This document shows, in pieces, positions 6,963-16,033 of a stretch of 55,463 nt of DNA (the stretch's first letter is position 1; every line of letters starts with the position of its first letter). The translations under genes were made by a program, and so were the position numbers. Source of the stretch: AB-137-C09 sp964645625 (lineage in GTDB: Bacteria > Pseudomonadota > Zetaproteobacteria > Mariprofundales > Mariprofundaceae). The stretch is from contig CAZYAI010000011.1 of assembly GCA_964645625.1 (NCBI GenBank), positions 1-55,463 on the forward strand. Direction: 5' to 3'. Below the pieces are notes generated by a model that was not told the DNA's origin, searched no databases, and saw only the letters and a list, made by a program, of their open reading frames with translations.

Positions 6963-8396
6963 ATGACGACCTACACCGTTCACACTGATATTTGCATTAT
7001 TGGCGCAGGCTCTGGCGGGCTCACCTTGGCGGCTGGCGCATCGCAAATGGGCGCAGATGTCACCCTGGTTGAACAAGGCGACATGGGTGGCGATTGCCTC
7101 AATACGGGCTGTGTGCCATCCAAAGCACTGCTTGCTGCTGCCGAAAAAGCTGAGCACATCCGTACAGCGGCAGCGTTTGGCATTGTGGCTGATGAACCCA
7201 AGGTCGATTATGCTGCGGTTCATCGGCATATTCACGATGTCATTGGCACGATTGCGCCAAATGATTCACAAACACGTTTTGAAGGACTGGGCGTGCGGGT
7301 GATTCGCGCCACAGGACGCTTTATTGATAAGCAAACAGTGCAAGCTGGTGATGCTATCATCAAGGCAAAATATGTGGTCTTAGCAACAGGCTCATCCCCC
7401 TTTATTCCACCCATTTCAGGTCTGGATAGCATTGATTTTTTCACCAACGAAAACATTTTTCAGCATCGTAGCGCGATACCTCATTTAATCGTGATTGGTG
7501 GTGGGCCGATTGGCATGGAATTAGCGCAAGCCATGCGCCGCCTTGGTTCGCAGGTTACGGTGATGGAAGCAGCACGCTTGTTGATGAAAGACGACCCTGA
7601 AGCCACCGCTGTGGTCATTAAGCAACTCAAGCAAGAGGGTATTCAGTTTCTTGAAGGCGGACGCAATATACGCCTGCAAGATGACGATTCAGGTACGATC
7701 AACGTGTTTTGCGAGGCAAATGGAACAGCGGTCTGCATACAAGGCTCTCACCTTTTGGTCGCCACAGGTCGCCGTGCCAATGTCCAGCATTTGAACTTGG
7801 AGAATGCTGGAGTCACATTCACCGAACGCGGGGTGAACGTCGATACGCGCTTACGCACCACCAATCGGCGCATTTATGCTATCGGTGATGTTGCAGGGCC
7901 GTATCAATTCACCCATATGGCAGCCTATCAGGCTGGAATTGTCCTACGCAATATACTCTTCAAATGGCCAGCCAAAGTGGCATACCAAGCCGTGCCGTGG
8001 GTAACCTACACCGACCCTGAACTGGCACATGTGGGAATGAGCGAGGCGGATGCCATTGCCTCTGGGCAGGCACATCGCGTCTTGCGTTGGTCGTTTGAAG
8101 AAAATGATCGTGCGCAAGCAGAACGGCGTAGCGAGGGTAAGCTAAAAGTCATTGTTCACCCCAAAGGGCGTATATTGGGCGCGACCATCGTTGGTTTGCA
8201 TGCAGGGGAGCTGATTCAACCGTGGGTGCTGGCGATCAATAGCAAACTGAAAATTGGTGATATGGCAGCCATGATTGCCCCCTACCCCACCCTTGCCGAG
8301 GCAAACAAACGCATTGCAGGCAGCTTTTATACCGAAACCCTGTTTTCACCACGCATCAAAACCATCGTTCGCCTACTTATGCGTTGGCTAAGCTGA
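6963..8396 (+). CDS. MerA-like FAD/NAD(P)H disulfide oxidoreductase
   Basis: This 477-residue class I flavin disulfide reductase has an FAD-binding GAGSGG (residues 14-19), the redox-active GGDCLNTGCVPSKAL (C45/C50), an NAD(P)-binding VIGGGPIGMELAQ, a second FAD motif with YAIGDVAG, and a C-terminal dimerisation domain. The His-Glu base of lipoamide dehydrogenase is replaced (APYPTLAE has Tyr where His is expected), as in mercuric reductases. The C-terminal Cys pair of MerA is absent, so neither function can be assumed. ATG 6963 has AAGGTGG 5 nt upstream; longer forms in this frame lack a ribosome-binding site. Its stop overlaps the next start (TGATG), so it is coupled to the amidohydrolase. 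Confidence 0.85.
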   Translation: MTTYTVHTDICIIGAGSGGLTLAAGASQMGADVTLVEQGDMGGDCLNTGCVPSKALLAAAEKAEHIRTAAAFGIVADEPKVDYAAVHRHIHDVIGTIAPNDSQTRFEGLGVRVIRATGRFIDKQTVQAGDAIIKAKYVVLATGSSPFIPPISGLDSIDFFTNENIFQHRSAIPHLIVIGGGPIGMELAQAMRRLGSQVTVMEAARLLMKDDPEATAVVIKQLKQEGIQFLEGGRNIRLQDDDSGTINVFCEANGTAVCIQGSHLLVATGRRANVQHLNLENAGVTFTERGVNVDTRLRTTNRRIYAIGDVAGPYQFTHMAAYQAGIVLRNILFKWPAKVAYQAVPWVTYTDPELAHVGMSEADAIASGQAHRVLRWSFEENDRAQAERRSEGKLKVIVHPKGRILGATIVGLHAGELIQPWVLAINSKLKIGDMAAMIAPYPTLAEANKRIAGSFYTETLFSPRIKTIVRLLMRWLS

Positions 8397-9511
8397 TGTT
8401 CTTTCTTCGTCATTGGCGGCGCATTGTATGTTTACTGCTAACACCCGTGGCTGCTTTTTTACTGTGGCATGCGTGGGTTTACACACCGCCACAAACGGTA
8501 CAACCACTGCCAGAGCGCGCCAACGTGGTGGATATTCACTGCCACATCGCTTGTTTGGATGAGCAACTAGGCTGCTATGTTGCCCCTGAATTACGCCAGA
8601 ATATTCGCTTCCCTATCTACCTTCAGTTGATGCACACATCTGAGCAAGCATTGCAACAACAAGGCTCTGACATGGTGGCAGATGCGATCAGCCATGAGTT
8701 AGCACAGTCGCAACATGTGGCAAAAGCAGTATTGCTGGCATTGGATGGTGTCGTTCGTCAAGGGAAGATAAGCAAGGCTGCGAGTCAAATTATCGTCCCC
8801 AATGATTTTGTCGCCGCCCAAGCCCAGCGGCACGAAAACTTACTCTTTGGCGCCAGCATCAACCCGTATCGTGCCGATGCCTTAGCAGCATTGCAGCGCG
8901 TTCACGACCAAGGCGCGGTGCTAATCAAATGGATTCCATCCATCATGGCGATTGACCCCAGTGACCCAGCACTTACGCCATTTTATCGTCGGATGGTTGC
9001 CTTAGGCTTGCCTTTGCTGACGCATACAGGCGATGAACACGCCTTTAGTCACGCCGACAATCGTTTGGCTGATCCTGCACGCTTGGCTTTGCCACTGCGT
9101 TTGGGCGTTACCGTCATTGCTGCCCATGTCGCCAGCACAGGCAAACATGGCGACGAACCATTTTTTGATCGTCTGCTGGCCATGTTCCCACGCTACCCAA
9201 ATTTATACGCCGATATTTCCAGCCTTACCCAGATCAATAAACGCCATTATATGGAAGCAGTGTTACAACACCCCGAGATCCACGACCACCTACTCTATGG
9301 CACAGACTGGCCGCTACCCTTTTTCCCTTTGGTGTCACCTTTCTATTTTCACCAGCATTTGACCTTGGCAGAACTAGCGCAGCTATCGGCGATGGATAAC
9401 ACATGGGATCGAGACATTCGCCTCAAACAAGCTTTAGGCATGCCGCAACATGTATTCAGCCGTACCGCCCAACTGCTTGCTCAAGCGACTCATAACCATG
9501 AGAGCCGCTAA
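8396..9511 (+). CDS. membrane-anchored amidohydrolase-family metal-dependent hydrolase
   Basis: The 371-residue protein has an N-terminal membrane anchor (about residues 10-28), followed by a TIM-barrel amidohydrolase (Amidohydro_2-like). Metal-site motifs are visible: VVDIHCH (HxH on strand 1), LLTHTGDEH, IAAHVAS and LLYGTDWP. Hydrolase or decarboxylase activity on a ring or ester compound is likely, with the active site probably facing the periplasm. ATG 8396 shares one base with the stop of the flavoprotein gene. A TTG at 8384 would overlap more and is less likely. The substrate is unknown. The coupling with a flavoprotein suggests a shared catabolic or detoxification task, but this is inference. 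Confidence 0.8.
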   Translation: MFFLRHWRRIVCLLLTPVAAFLLWHAWVYTPPQTVQPLPERANVVDIHCHIACLDEQLGCYVAPELRQNIRFPIYLQLMHTSEQALQQQGSDMVADAISHELAQSQHVAKAVLLALDGVVRQGKISKAASQIIVPNDFVAAQAQRHENLLFGASINPYRADALAALQRVHDQGAVLIKWIPSIMAIDPSDPALTPFYRRMVALGLPLLTHTGDEHAFSHADNRLADPARLALPLRLGVTVIAAHVASTGKHGDEPFFDRLLAMFPRYPNLYADISSLTQINKRHYMEAVLQHPEIHDHLLYGTDWPLPFFPLVSPFYFHQHLTLAELAQLSAMDNTWDRDIRLKQALGMPQHVFSRTAQLLAQATHNHESR

Positions 9512-9553
9512 ACTGTTACGCCATCCTATGGGTCACTAAAACAAGTAAATGCT

Positions 9554-9844
9554 TCAGACCTGACTTTGTTCTAGGTATTGGCGCATTTCTTGTGATAGCG
9601 AATAAGCATAGACCCTTAATTGACCATGCTTAACTTTGACCTGACTGATTCTTGGGTAAATACCATCGCCTTCATCAAAGCATAAATCTTCTGGCTCGTA
9701 TTCATCTGATTCTGCCAGCGTGCACAGGCGTTCCGAAATTTGATATAGTTGGTCAAAATGCTCATCGCCGCATTCAAAGCCATCGAACCCCAAATAAAGT
9801 CGGCTAAACGTATGAAGCAATATGTATTCTTTGTCGGGACTCAT
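9554..9844 (-). CDS. small acidic protein of unknown function
   Basis: The 96-residue soluble protein is rich in Asp, Glu and Tyr (ESDEYEPEDLCFDEGDGIY in the middle). ATG 9844 is chosen because GAGG lies about 5 nt upstream; an in-frame start 8 codons earlier has none. No membrane segment, signal peptide or known motif was recognised. It lies alone between the amidohydrolase (convergent) and tsaD (upstream on the same strand, 110 bp away). Its upstream region holds CATGCCCGTT on the minus strand, identical to one arm of the nested repeat at 17503. Codon use looks normal and the protein composition is plausible, so I regard it as a real gene. Confidence 0.6.
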   Translation of the reverse strand: MSPDKEYILLHTFSRLYLGFDGFECGDEHFDQLYQISERLCTLAESDEYEPEDLCFDEGDGIYPRISQVKVKHGQLRVYAYSLSQEMRQYLEQSQV

Positions 9845-9953
9845 GATTACCTCGCTGGTCAATCTCACTTAATCGCATGAACGGGCATGGCTTGCTGGCA
9901 TCGCCATTGGCGCAGTCGGCTAATGGTTTAAGCGCATCATATGTACTCATGCA

Positions 9954-10979
9954 TCAGTCAACAAACAAACGTTGGCGGGGGTTGGCATCCCATGCGTCTA
10001 TGGCTGGTGGCACATCACCTGCTGCGAGGTGACAGGCTGCGGCATAGGCGATCATGGCGGCGTTATCGGTGCAGTATTGTGGTGCGGGAATGTGGCATTG
10101 AATATGACGTAATTTCGCTTGTTCCGTCAGTTGCTGACGCAGTTGTGGGTTTGCTGCTACGCCACCTGCTAACATCACATGCGCTACATCGTGTGCTTCG
10201 CAAGCGCGTAGGGTTTTGCTGACTAAGACATCACAAATCGCCGCTTGAATCGCTGCTGCTAAATCGCAGCGTTGTTGTTGATCGCTGATATCGACCTTTT
10301 GGGCGGCATGTAATACGGCTGTTTTAAGCCCTGAAAAACTAAAGTCGAAGTTGTCATGTTTTAACATGGGGCGCGGTAGGCGGTGACTGCGCGGATTCCC
10401 CTGTTGTGCCAATTGTGATATTTCTGGCCCGCCTGGGTAGGGTAAATTGAGTACCCGTGCTGATTTATCAAAGCACTCGCCTGCGGCATCATCCAATGTT
10501 TGTCCCAATAGTTGGTAATCGCCCAAGGCATTGACGCGAATCAATAGCGTATGCCCACCAGACACCAACAGCGTGATAAAAGGCATGGGCGGCAAATGGT
10601 CGTTCAAACCTGCGGCTAAAATATGCCCTTCTAAATGATGAATAGGAATCAGTGGTAATTGGTGAATCATCGCCAACGCACGGGCAAAAGAAGTGCCGAC
10701 CAGCAACGCGCCCATCAACCCTGGTCCTGCGGTAACTGCCAAGGCATCCAAATCCGACCACATTAAGCCAGCCTCTGCCATCGCCGCTTCGACCATAGGG
10801 GCAAGGGCTTTGTCATGCTCGCGTGAGGCGATTTCTGGCACGACACCGCCGAAACGCGCATGAATAGCAATTTGAGAGGACAGGTGATTGGCAAGCATCG
10901 TGCCGCCACCATCAGCATGGTGTTGGTAAATCGCCACCCCTGTTTCGTCACATGATGTTTCAATCGCTAAAATTCGCAC
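9954..10979 (-). CDS. tsaD: tRNA N6-adenosine threonylcarbamoyltransferase
   Basis: The 341-residue enzyme transfers the threonylcarbamoyl group to A37 of ANN-decoding tRNAs, working with TsaB, TsaE and TsaC/TsaC2, which are not in the window. The N-terminus MRILAIETSCDETGVAIY is diagnostic, and the metal-binding motif HHLEGH (H115, H119) and the SGGHT loop are present. The length is normal. The start is GTG 10979 preceded by a GGGGG box. The stop lies 110 bp before the small gene at 9844 on the same strand. It appears to be a single-gene unit. Its upstream region is a 0.5 kb gap filled with palindromic repeats. Confidence 0.97.
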   Translation of the reverse strand: MRILAIETSCDETGVAIYQHHADGGGTMLANHLSSQIAIHARFGGVVPEIASREHDKALAPMVEAAMAEAGLMWSDLDALAVTAGPGLMGALLVGTSFARALAMIHQLPLIPIHHLEGHILAAGLNDHLPPMPFITLLVSGGHTLLIRVNALGDYQLLGQTLDDAAGECFDKSARVLNLPYPGGPEISQLAQQGNPRSHRLPRPMLKHDNFDFSFSGLKTAVLHAAQKVDISDQQQRCDLAAAIQAAICDVLVSKTLRACEAHDVAHVMLAGGVAANPQLRQQLTEQAKLRHIQCHIPAPQYCTDNAAMIAYAAACHLAAGDVPPAIDAWDANPRQRLFVD

Positions 10980-11075
10980 AAGCAGCCCCCAAAATCGGCG
11001 CGGACATTAGCAGATAATCGCGCTGTATTCATCCTTCCTGGTAATTCTCATTATGCGGTACAAAGACTAAAAACA

Positions 11076-11266
11076 GCTTCCCATTTAAGACGGGACAAAA
11101 GCAATATGGATATGCGTGACACCGTAGGTTGGGTTGAGGCACGAAACCCAACAAAGGAGCATAGCCAACTAAATAAATTATGATGTTTTAAAGTTGGGTT
11201 TCGTACCTCAACCCAACCTACATTATGGCTTTGTAGTGCACATGCGTCTTGTCTTAAAAGGGAAGC
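11076..11266. repeat. 191-bp MITE/BIME-like element, complete copy
   Basis: The element is bounded by imperfect inverted ends (GCTTCCCATTTAAGACGGGAC and, reverse-complemented, GCTTCCCTTTTAAGACAAGAC). It contains an inner pair of inverted palindromes, GGTTGGGTTGAGGCACGAAA and its near-complement. It has no coding capacity. Two more copies occur in the window, at 44671-44829 (left end missing) and 50065-50149 (left half only). The GTTGGGTT/AACCCAAC type of palindrome is widespread in bacterial genomes as a REP-like sequence. The gap 10980-11494 holds only this and the repeat at 11294. Confidence 0.8.
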
Positions 11267-11293
11267 CCTAAAAACCAATACTGCAAACACTGA

Positions 11294-11366
11294 TGTCATT
11301 GCGGACTTGATCCGTAATCCAGAGAGCAAACGCAAGACTGGATACCGCATCAAGCGCAGCATGACT
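11294..11366. repeat. 73-bp dispersed palindrome (GTCATTGCGGACTTGATCCG type)
   Basis: TGTCATTGCGGACTTGATCCG and TAATCCAG are followed, after a short centre, by CTGGATA, then CCGCATCAAGCGCAGCATGAC, forming an imperfect inverted repeat. It resembles the common GTCAT...CTGGAT family of intergenic repeats. It is a single copy in this window and noncoding. Confidence 0.6.
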
Positions 11367-11494
11367 AAGATACCTACGTCAGCGCACGCTTGCGTTGGCA
11401 ACGCTCATTACGCAGCCTAAATTCAAGTCGAAAAGTGCCATAATGCGAACTGTTGCATCCTTCCTTGATGGTTTTTGTACACTGTGCAGCAGAA

Positions 11495-12103
11495 CTATTT
11501 TTTGAGGTAAATGGTGAAGTCGTTGGCGAGGTAGCCTTCAATAAGTTGACTGTTGCTGCTGAGTGATTGACACCATTGTAGTATTTCATGCGGGTGGTAG
11601 GCGCGCAGATCGCCCAATAATGAGCGGTCGATGTGGCGTGCATCCAGCATATTCCACGCTACACCATAACGGCATAAGGCAAACATTTTAGCAATGACGC
11701 GCTGGGCATAACTGCCATCATCATGCAAATCCCAATTCAACGTGCCAGAAAGCAGCACCCAGTCAAAGGATGCTGCTTGCCAATCCATATCGAAAATATC
11801 CCCTTGGTGTAACGCGATATTCGGGTGCAGCGTTATGGCTTGGGCGAGAATGTCGGGCGATAAATCAATGCCTGTATAATCCACCATCCGTTGCGTGCCG
11901 CTAAGGAAGCCAAATAAATCGGCAAAACCGCAGCCAACATCCAACACGCTATCGCCCGAGCGAACACCAATATCTGCCAAAACTTTGAAGCGTGTTTTTT
12001 GAATGCCTCTGGAACGCCAAAACAGTGCGTCAGGCGCATAGCCAAACTGCGCAAAACTATGGCGATGACGTTCAATCAAGCGCGCTCGTTGCTGCGGTGT
12101 CAG
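11495..12103 (-). CDS. class I SAM-dependent methyltransferase
   Basis: The protein has about 202 residues from CTG 12103 or 194 from TTG 12079. Motif I is clear (SVLDVGCGFADLFGFL), followed by the acidic YTGIDLSPD, a motif-II region DIFDMDW and LLSGTLNW. There is no ATG at the 5' end. CTG 12103 lies 3 bases after the stop of the preceding gene, has a GGGGG box 7 nt upstream, and gives an N-terminus (TPQQRARLIERHRHSFAQFG) that I recall as typical of this family, so I prefer it. The substrate is unknown. It is the last gene of the transporter operon, but a functional link is not evident. Confidence 0.8.
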   Translation of the reverse strand: MTPQQRARLIERHRHSFAQFGYAPDALFWRSRGIQKTRFKVLADIGVRSGDSVLDVGCGFADLFGFLSGTQRMVDYTGIDLSPDILAQAITLHPNIALHQGDIFDMDWQAASFDWVLLSGTLNWDLHDDGSYAQRVIAKMFALCRYGVAWNMLDARHIDRSLLGDLRAYHPHEILQWCQSLSSNSQLIEGYLANDFTIYLKK

Positions 12104-12106
12104 AGA

Positions 12107-12712
12107 TTAGCCCCCTTGCTTTGCAAGCGGCACTGCTGTGTAAGCATCGCTTGCTGGGAGGGGCGGTGTTGCATCATGATCTTGCACGGCAGCGGCTTGA
12201 GGAGCAGGCGGCTGCTTCCAAGCATCAGCGGAACGGTGAATCTGCCAGTTAAGGGCTTTGTTCATCGCTAGCACGACATCACTGCCTTTCAGTCGCGCAT
12301 AGGTGGTGAGCAAATTCGCGCCCTGCTTGCCTAGGGTTACGTCCAATAGCCGTTTGCCTGTACTATCCAACAACACAATGGCAACACCTTGCGCATCCAA
12401 CCCCAGCTCGGCATCGTGACTGCGCTTTTGAGTAACAACACGCACAGGCTGCATGCTGCTTAAATCTTGCAGCAAGCGTTCAACGGCTTGCATGTTGGCA
12501 GGGCTTGTGCCGACCAGCCATTGCTTGCCATCGCGTTTGAGGACGATGGCGGCCTGCCCAGCTTGGCGCAGTTCCATGCTGCTGACTTGTGTGGCATCTA
12601 TGGTTGCCCATGTTGGCATGGTTTGCTTGGCTTGCGATGTATCCTCTTTTTGCAAAAAGAACAGCACCCCCAAGGCAATAATCAATGCTGCAATAACAAT
12701 CTGTTTTATCAT
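12107..12712 (-). CDS. DUF4340-type membrane-anchored protein of Gld-like ABC system
   Basis: The 201-residue protein has an N-terminal membrane anchor (about residues 4-21) followed by a periplasmic beta-rich domain (QVSSMELRQAGQAAIVLKRD...KQWLVG) of the DUF4340 type, which regularly accompanies GldG-like proteins. ATG 12712 overlaps the TGA of the upstream gene as ATGA and is chosen over longer in-frame options that would run through the upstream gene. It probably forms a complex with the ABC transporter encoded just upstream. The biochemical role is not known. Confidence 0.75.
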   Translation of the reverse strand: MIKQIVIAALIIALGVLFFLQKEDTSQAKQTMPTWATIDATQVSSMELRQAGQAAIVLKRDGKQWLVGTSPANMQAVERLLQDLSSMQPVRVVTQKRSHDAELGLDAQGVAIVLLDSTGKRLLDVTLGKQGANLLTTYARLKGSDVVLAMNKALNWQIHRSADAWKQPPAPQAAAVQDHDATPPLPASDAYTAVPLAKQGG

Positions 12713-14265
12713 GCGCGTGACCTCTTGCGGCGCAACCACCACCAGCGACCCAGCCCCATGAACAGTAGCAGCAGCGGTAGTCCGACCATCCATAAAGATT
12801 TATAAAACAGGCGAGCGTTTGATTCCAGCTTGGCTAAAGGACGATGGGTGACACCACGCGAACGTAACTTGATTAAAGCCTCATCGTTTGCCAACCAATC
12901 GAGCATATTCATGACCGGCACCAAATTGCTTCCCTGCATGAACTGATCGTCCAAAAACGATAGGGAACCAATCACCAGCCAGCGACTGTGGGCAGTTTTG
13001 TCGCTAAACGTAGCATCATCGATACCTTCTGGTGGCGCACTATAATGGCTGTGCAAAGCACCATCATATGCCAGTGCCAACACCGAAGATTGCAGTGCCA
13101 AGCCTGCGAATCGTTGACGGATAGGAGTCATCGGGTTGACATCAAACGGTGGTCCTTGCTGTACAGTGGCATATTGCGAGCTGTGCAATAATGCGCTTGC
13201 CTGCTCCTGCCGTGTTGCCAAAGGTGAAACAAAGGGCATAGTAATGGATTCAACACCTTGGGTTGCTGTATGTTGTTGATTTACATCGGTAACATCAGGA
13301 ATAAAAGGATAATCCACTGCCGAACGAAAGACAAAGCCGCCTTGTTGTTGATTGACGGTAATACGGCTTGCCTGTTGATCCATCACCAAGCCTGGCTCGA
13401 CCGATACGCCTAGGTCATCCAACAACCAATCGTTGGCATAAGGATCAACCGAGACAACGTGAAAGCCATTGCGCATATCGGGGTACACTTGCCCCGCCAG
13501 CACCATCATGCTGCCGCCGTGCATGCGGAATTGATCCAAACGATAACGCCAGTTATCCGACACTTGTTGGCGCACGCCAGCCACCAAGACCACTTTGGCA
13601 CCTTCAGGCACAGCTTCGCTATCTGGGGCAAATTCGACCACATCGTAGTCTTCACTCACAGCCTTGCTAAATTGCTGCATCAGTTGTTGGTTATTGCTGC
13701 CAAAACCCGTGGCAATGGCTAATTTAGCACGTCCCTTGCCTGTAAGTTTTTTGATTTTGCGCATCAGGGAATATTCCAAACCCTGTTCGCTTTGCACCAC
13801 AGGCAGCACCTCTTTTTTATCAAGGAACTCAAGCACAATCGCCAAATAGCCTTGCTTGACTTGGGCGCGGTCATCTTCAATCACCTGCACCTGCACCTTA
13901 GGGATTTGCATCGCCGTTAATGAAGCTGCGATGTTTGGATCGCTGGCAGGGTCGATAATTTCGTAACCGATATTCCCCTTGCCAGCTTCGTGCATCGATT
14001 GCAGCAAGTCCTCAATATAACGCTGTAATTGGGCGTAGGGCTGCGGCATATCGCTGGTGATGTAGGCGCGAATCATCAGCGGCTCATCCAATTGCGACAG
14101 CAGCGTAGTGCTCGAAGGTGACAGGCTGGATACCTGATCCTCCGTCCAATCGCTGCGCCAATGCCCTGCGTCAGCTACGGCATAAAGCATGCCCAAGCAG
14201 ACAATCACCAGCACCATGCGGGTCAAAGCTGCCATACGAATACGCATACGTTGATCCACAGCCAT
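12709..14265 (-). CDS. GldG-like auxiliary ABC transporter protein
   Basis: The 518-residue protein has an N-terminal membrane helix (about residues 9-31), a large periplasmic region of the ABC_transp_aux/GldG type (VSSLSPSSTTLLSQLDEPLM, then ISTSDMPQPY-like RAYITSDMPQPY and KQGYLAIVLEFLDKKEVLP), and a C-terminal helix (LPLLLLFMGLGRWWWL) ending in RRKRSRA. In Bacteroidetes GldG belongs to the gliding machinery; in proteobacteria the cargo is unknown. ATG 14265 shares its first base with the TGA of the permease gene and has GGAGG 8 nt upstream; the GTG 3 codons earlier is less well placed. Confidence 0.85.
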   Translation of the reverse strand: MAVDQRMRIRMAALTRMVLVIVCLGMLYAVADAGHWRSDWTEDQVSSLSPSSTTLLSQLDEPLMIRAYITSDMPQPYAQLQRYIEDLLQSMHEAGKGNIGYEIIDPASDPNIAASLTAMQIPKVQVQVIEDDRAQVKQGYLAIVLEFLDKKEVLPVVQSEQGLEYSLMRKIKKLTGKGRAKLAIATGFGSNNQQLMQQFSKAVSEDYDVVEFAPDSEAVPEGAKVVLVAGVRQQVSDNWRYRLDQFRMHGGSMMVLAGQVYPDMRNGFHVVSVDPYANDWLLDDLGVSVEPGLVMDQQASRITVNQQQGGFVFRSAVDYPFIPDVTDVNQQHTATQGVESITMPFVSPLATRQEQASALLHSSQYATVQQGPPFDVNPMTPIRQRFAGLALQSSVLALAYDGALHSHYSAPPEGIDDATFSDKTAHSRWLVIGSLSFLDDQFMQGSNLVPVMNMLDWLANDEALIKLRSRGVTHRPLAKLESNARLFYKSLWMVGLPLLLLFMGLGRWWWLRRKRSRA

Positions 14266-14996
14266 CAGTTCCACCTCCGACGTTCCAGTTCAAACCAGCA
14301 GAGGGCAATAAACACCCCCGTCATCGCCAGCAGATAACTGATGTCACCAGCATCCATCACGCCGCGCAATAAGGATTGATAATGGGCGGCGGGGCTGAGC
14401 GTCAGCAAAGCCGTTTGCATCAAGGGTGGAAATAGCGTTGCCACCTGCAACAGCATATATAGCGCAAGCAACAAAATGAAACCAAAAACGTAGGACACAA
14501 CCTCGTAACGGCTCAAGGCTGAAGCATATAAACACACTGCGGCATAACTACCAGCCAACAGCAGTAGCGCGATGTATGAAGCCCAAACCTGCCCCATATC
14601 CAACGAACCCAAGCCAGAAAGCGTCCACGGATAAAGCAGGGTAAGCGCGATCAAGGCGGCCAATTGGCTAAACAAGGCAAGGAATTTACCCAGTACAATG
14701 GTTAATGTACTGACAGGCAGGGTTGCCAATAACTCAAAGCTTCCGCTGCGGCGTTCATCGGCCAATAAGCGCATGGACATCGCAGGAACAAAGAAAATGA
14801 GCAGCAAAGGCAGAACGCCAAACCAAGCACGCATGTCTGCTTCGTTAACCAAAAACAAGGTGTTGCCAAAGAAGAAGCCACTGGCAATAAAAAAGGCAAT
14901 GCCAATCACGTAGGCCAGTGGCGTGTCAATCGCTACCCGCCATTCTTTGCGGCATAGGGCGATGATTTGCATGGTGCTGGATGTCAACGCGCTCAT
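14265..14996 (-). CDS. ABC transporter permease, GldF/NosY type
   Basis: The 243-residue integral membrane protein has six hydrophobic segments and the N-terminal pattern ALCRKEWRVAIDTPLAYVIG, then ADERRSGSFELLATLPVS in the first cytoplasmic loop, as in ABC-2 type permeases of the GldF/NosY group. It is coupled on both sides: ATGA overlap with the ATPase gene upstream and a one-base overlap with the GldG-like gene downstream. Together these genes form a complete ABC-2 exporter with accessory periplasmic proteins. The cargo is unknown. Confidence 0.88.
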   Translation of the reverse strand: MSALTSSTMQIIALCRKEWRVAIDTPLAYVIGIAFFIASGFFFGNTLFLVNEADMRAWFGVLPLLLIFFVPAMSMRLLADERRSGSFELLATLPVSTLTIVLGKFLALFSQLAALIALTLLYPWTLSGLGSLDMGQVWASYIALLLLAGSYAAVCLYASALSRYEVVSYVFGFILLLALYMLLQVATLFPPLMQTALLTLSPAAHYQSLLRGVMDAGDISYLLAMTGVFIALCWFELERRRWN

Positions 14997-15943
14997 GATT
15001 CACCTCCTGTTAAAGCGTGGAACACATCTTCTAGTGAGGTTTGTTCGGTGTGCATCTCCAGCAACACGGCATCGCAGGCGATAGCACTACGGAAAGCGGT
15101 TTCTGCTAGCGGAGCGTTTAGATCATGGTGGCGAATCATGAGTTGGATGATGCCATCCTGTTCCTTCACGTCTTCAAATGTGCAAGCAGGTATATGTTGT
15201 TTCATGCTGGCTTCCAATGCGGCGGCATCCCCGCGCAAACGCAGTTGCAATACCATGCCGCCTTGCGCTTGGCGCGCCAATTCGTCGCGAGTTCCAATCA
15301 CCTGCAAGCGTCCACCATCGAGGATCATCATACGATCACAAACAGCTTCAACTTCTGATAAGACGTGGGATGACAGCAGCACCGTTTTTTGCTCGCCAAG
15401 GCGACGAATGAGGTGGCGAATTTCTACGATTTGGTTGGGGTCTAGCCCTGTGGTTGGCTCATCCAAAATCAAACATTCGGGATCGTGCAACATGCTCGCA
15501 GCCAAACCCACGCGCTGACGAAAGCCTTTGGACAGTTCATCAATGCGCCGCAGTAACACGCTCTCCAAACCACAAGCACCCGCCAGTTCACTGATGCGAT
15601 CGTTCAATGTAGCAGGTGGCAAACCGTGCATGCGTCCGATAAATTGTAAGTGGCTGGTGACATCCAAGTCGCTATAAGAAGGTGCGTTTTCGGGCAAATA
15701 ACCCAGCGTGCGACGTACGCCTTGGGCATCATCAAGTGCAATGCCGTTAATGCGTGCTGTGCCCGATGAAGGCGGCAAAAAGCAGGTAAGCATCTTCATG
15801 GTAGTGGATTTTCCCGCACCATTCGGCCCGAGTAATCCCATGACCTCGCCACGCTTGACGTGGAAACTAAGGTCGCGGACAGCATAACCTTGGTTCAAAT
15901 GCTGGCCGCCGAATTGTCGATTCAATTGTTCAGCATGTATCAT
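14993..15943 (-). CDS. ABC transporter ATP-binding protein, GldA type
   Basis: This ATPase of about 316 residues has Walker A (LLGPNGAGKSTTMK), a Q-loop (LGYLPENAPSY), the signature LSKGFRQRVGLAASML, Walker B (CLILDEPTTGLDP) and the H-loop (LLSSHVLSE). It has a C-terminal regulatory domain typical of ABC-2 exporters. ATG 15943 (MIHAEQLNRQFGG) is chosen because it matches the usual N-terminus; TTG 15979 is less likely. It is the first gene of the five-gene minus-strand operon 15943-11495 and is divergent from the TPR-cNMP gene, sharing a 90-bp promoter region. Confidence 0.92.
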   Translation of the reverse strand: MIHAEQLNRQFGGQHLNQGYAVRDLSFHVKRGEVMGLLGPNGAGKSTTMKMLTCFLPPSSGTARINGIALDDAQGVRRTLGYLPENAPSYSDLDVTSHLQFIGRMHGLPPATLNDRISELAGACGLESVLLRRIDELSKGFRQRVGLAASMLHDPECLILDEPTTGLDPNQIVEIRHLIRRLGEQKTVLLSSHVLSEVEAVCDRMMILDGGRLQVIGTRDELARQAQGGMVLQLRLRGDAAALEASMKQHIPACTFEDVKEQDGIIQLMIRHHDLNAPLAETAFRSAIACDAVLLEMHTEQTSLEDVFHALTGGES

Positions 15944-16033
15944 GGCGCGCAATGGTAAAAATGTGGCTTGGAGGGTCAAGTGCGTTTACTGTTCGGACGG
16001 TAATATAAAACTTTGGTCTCATGGAGGGGAAGC

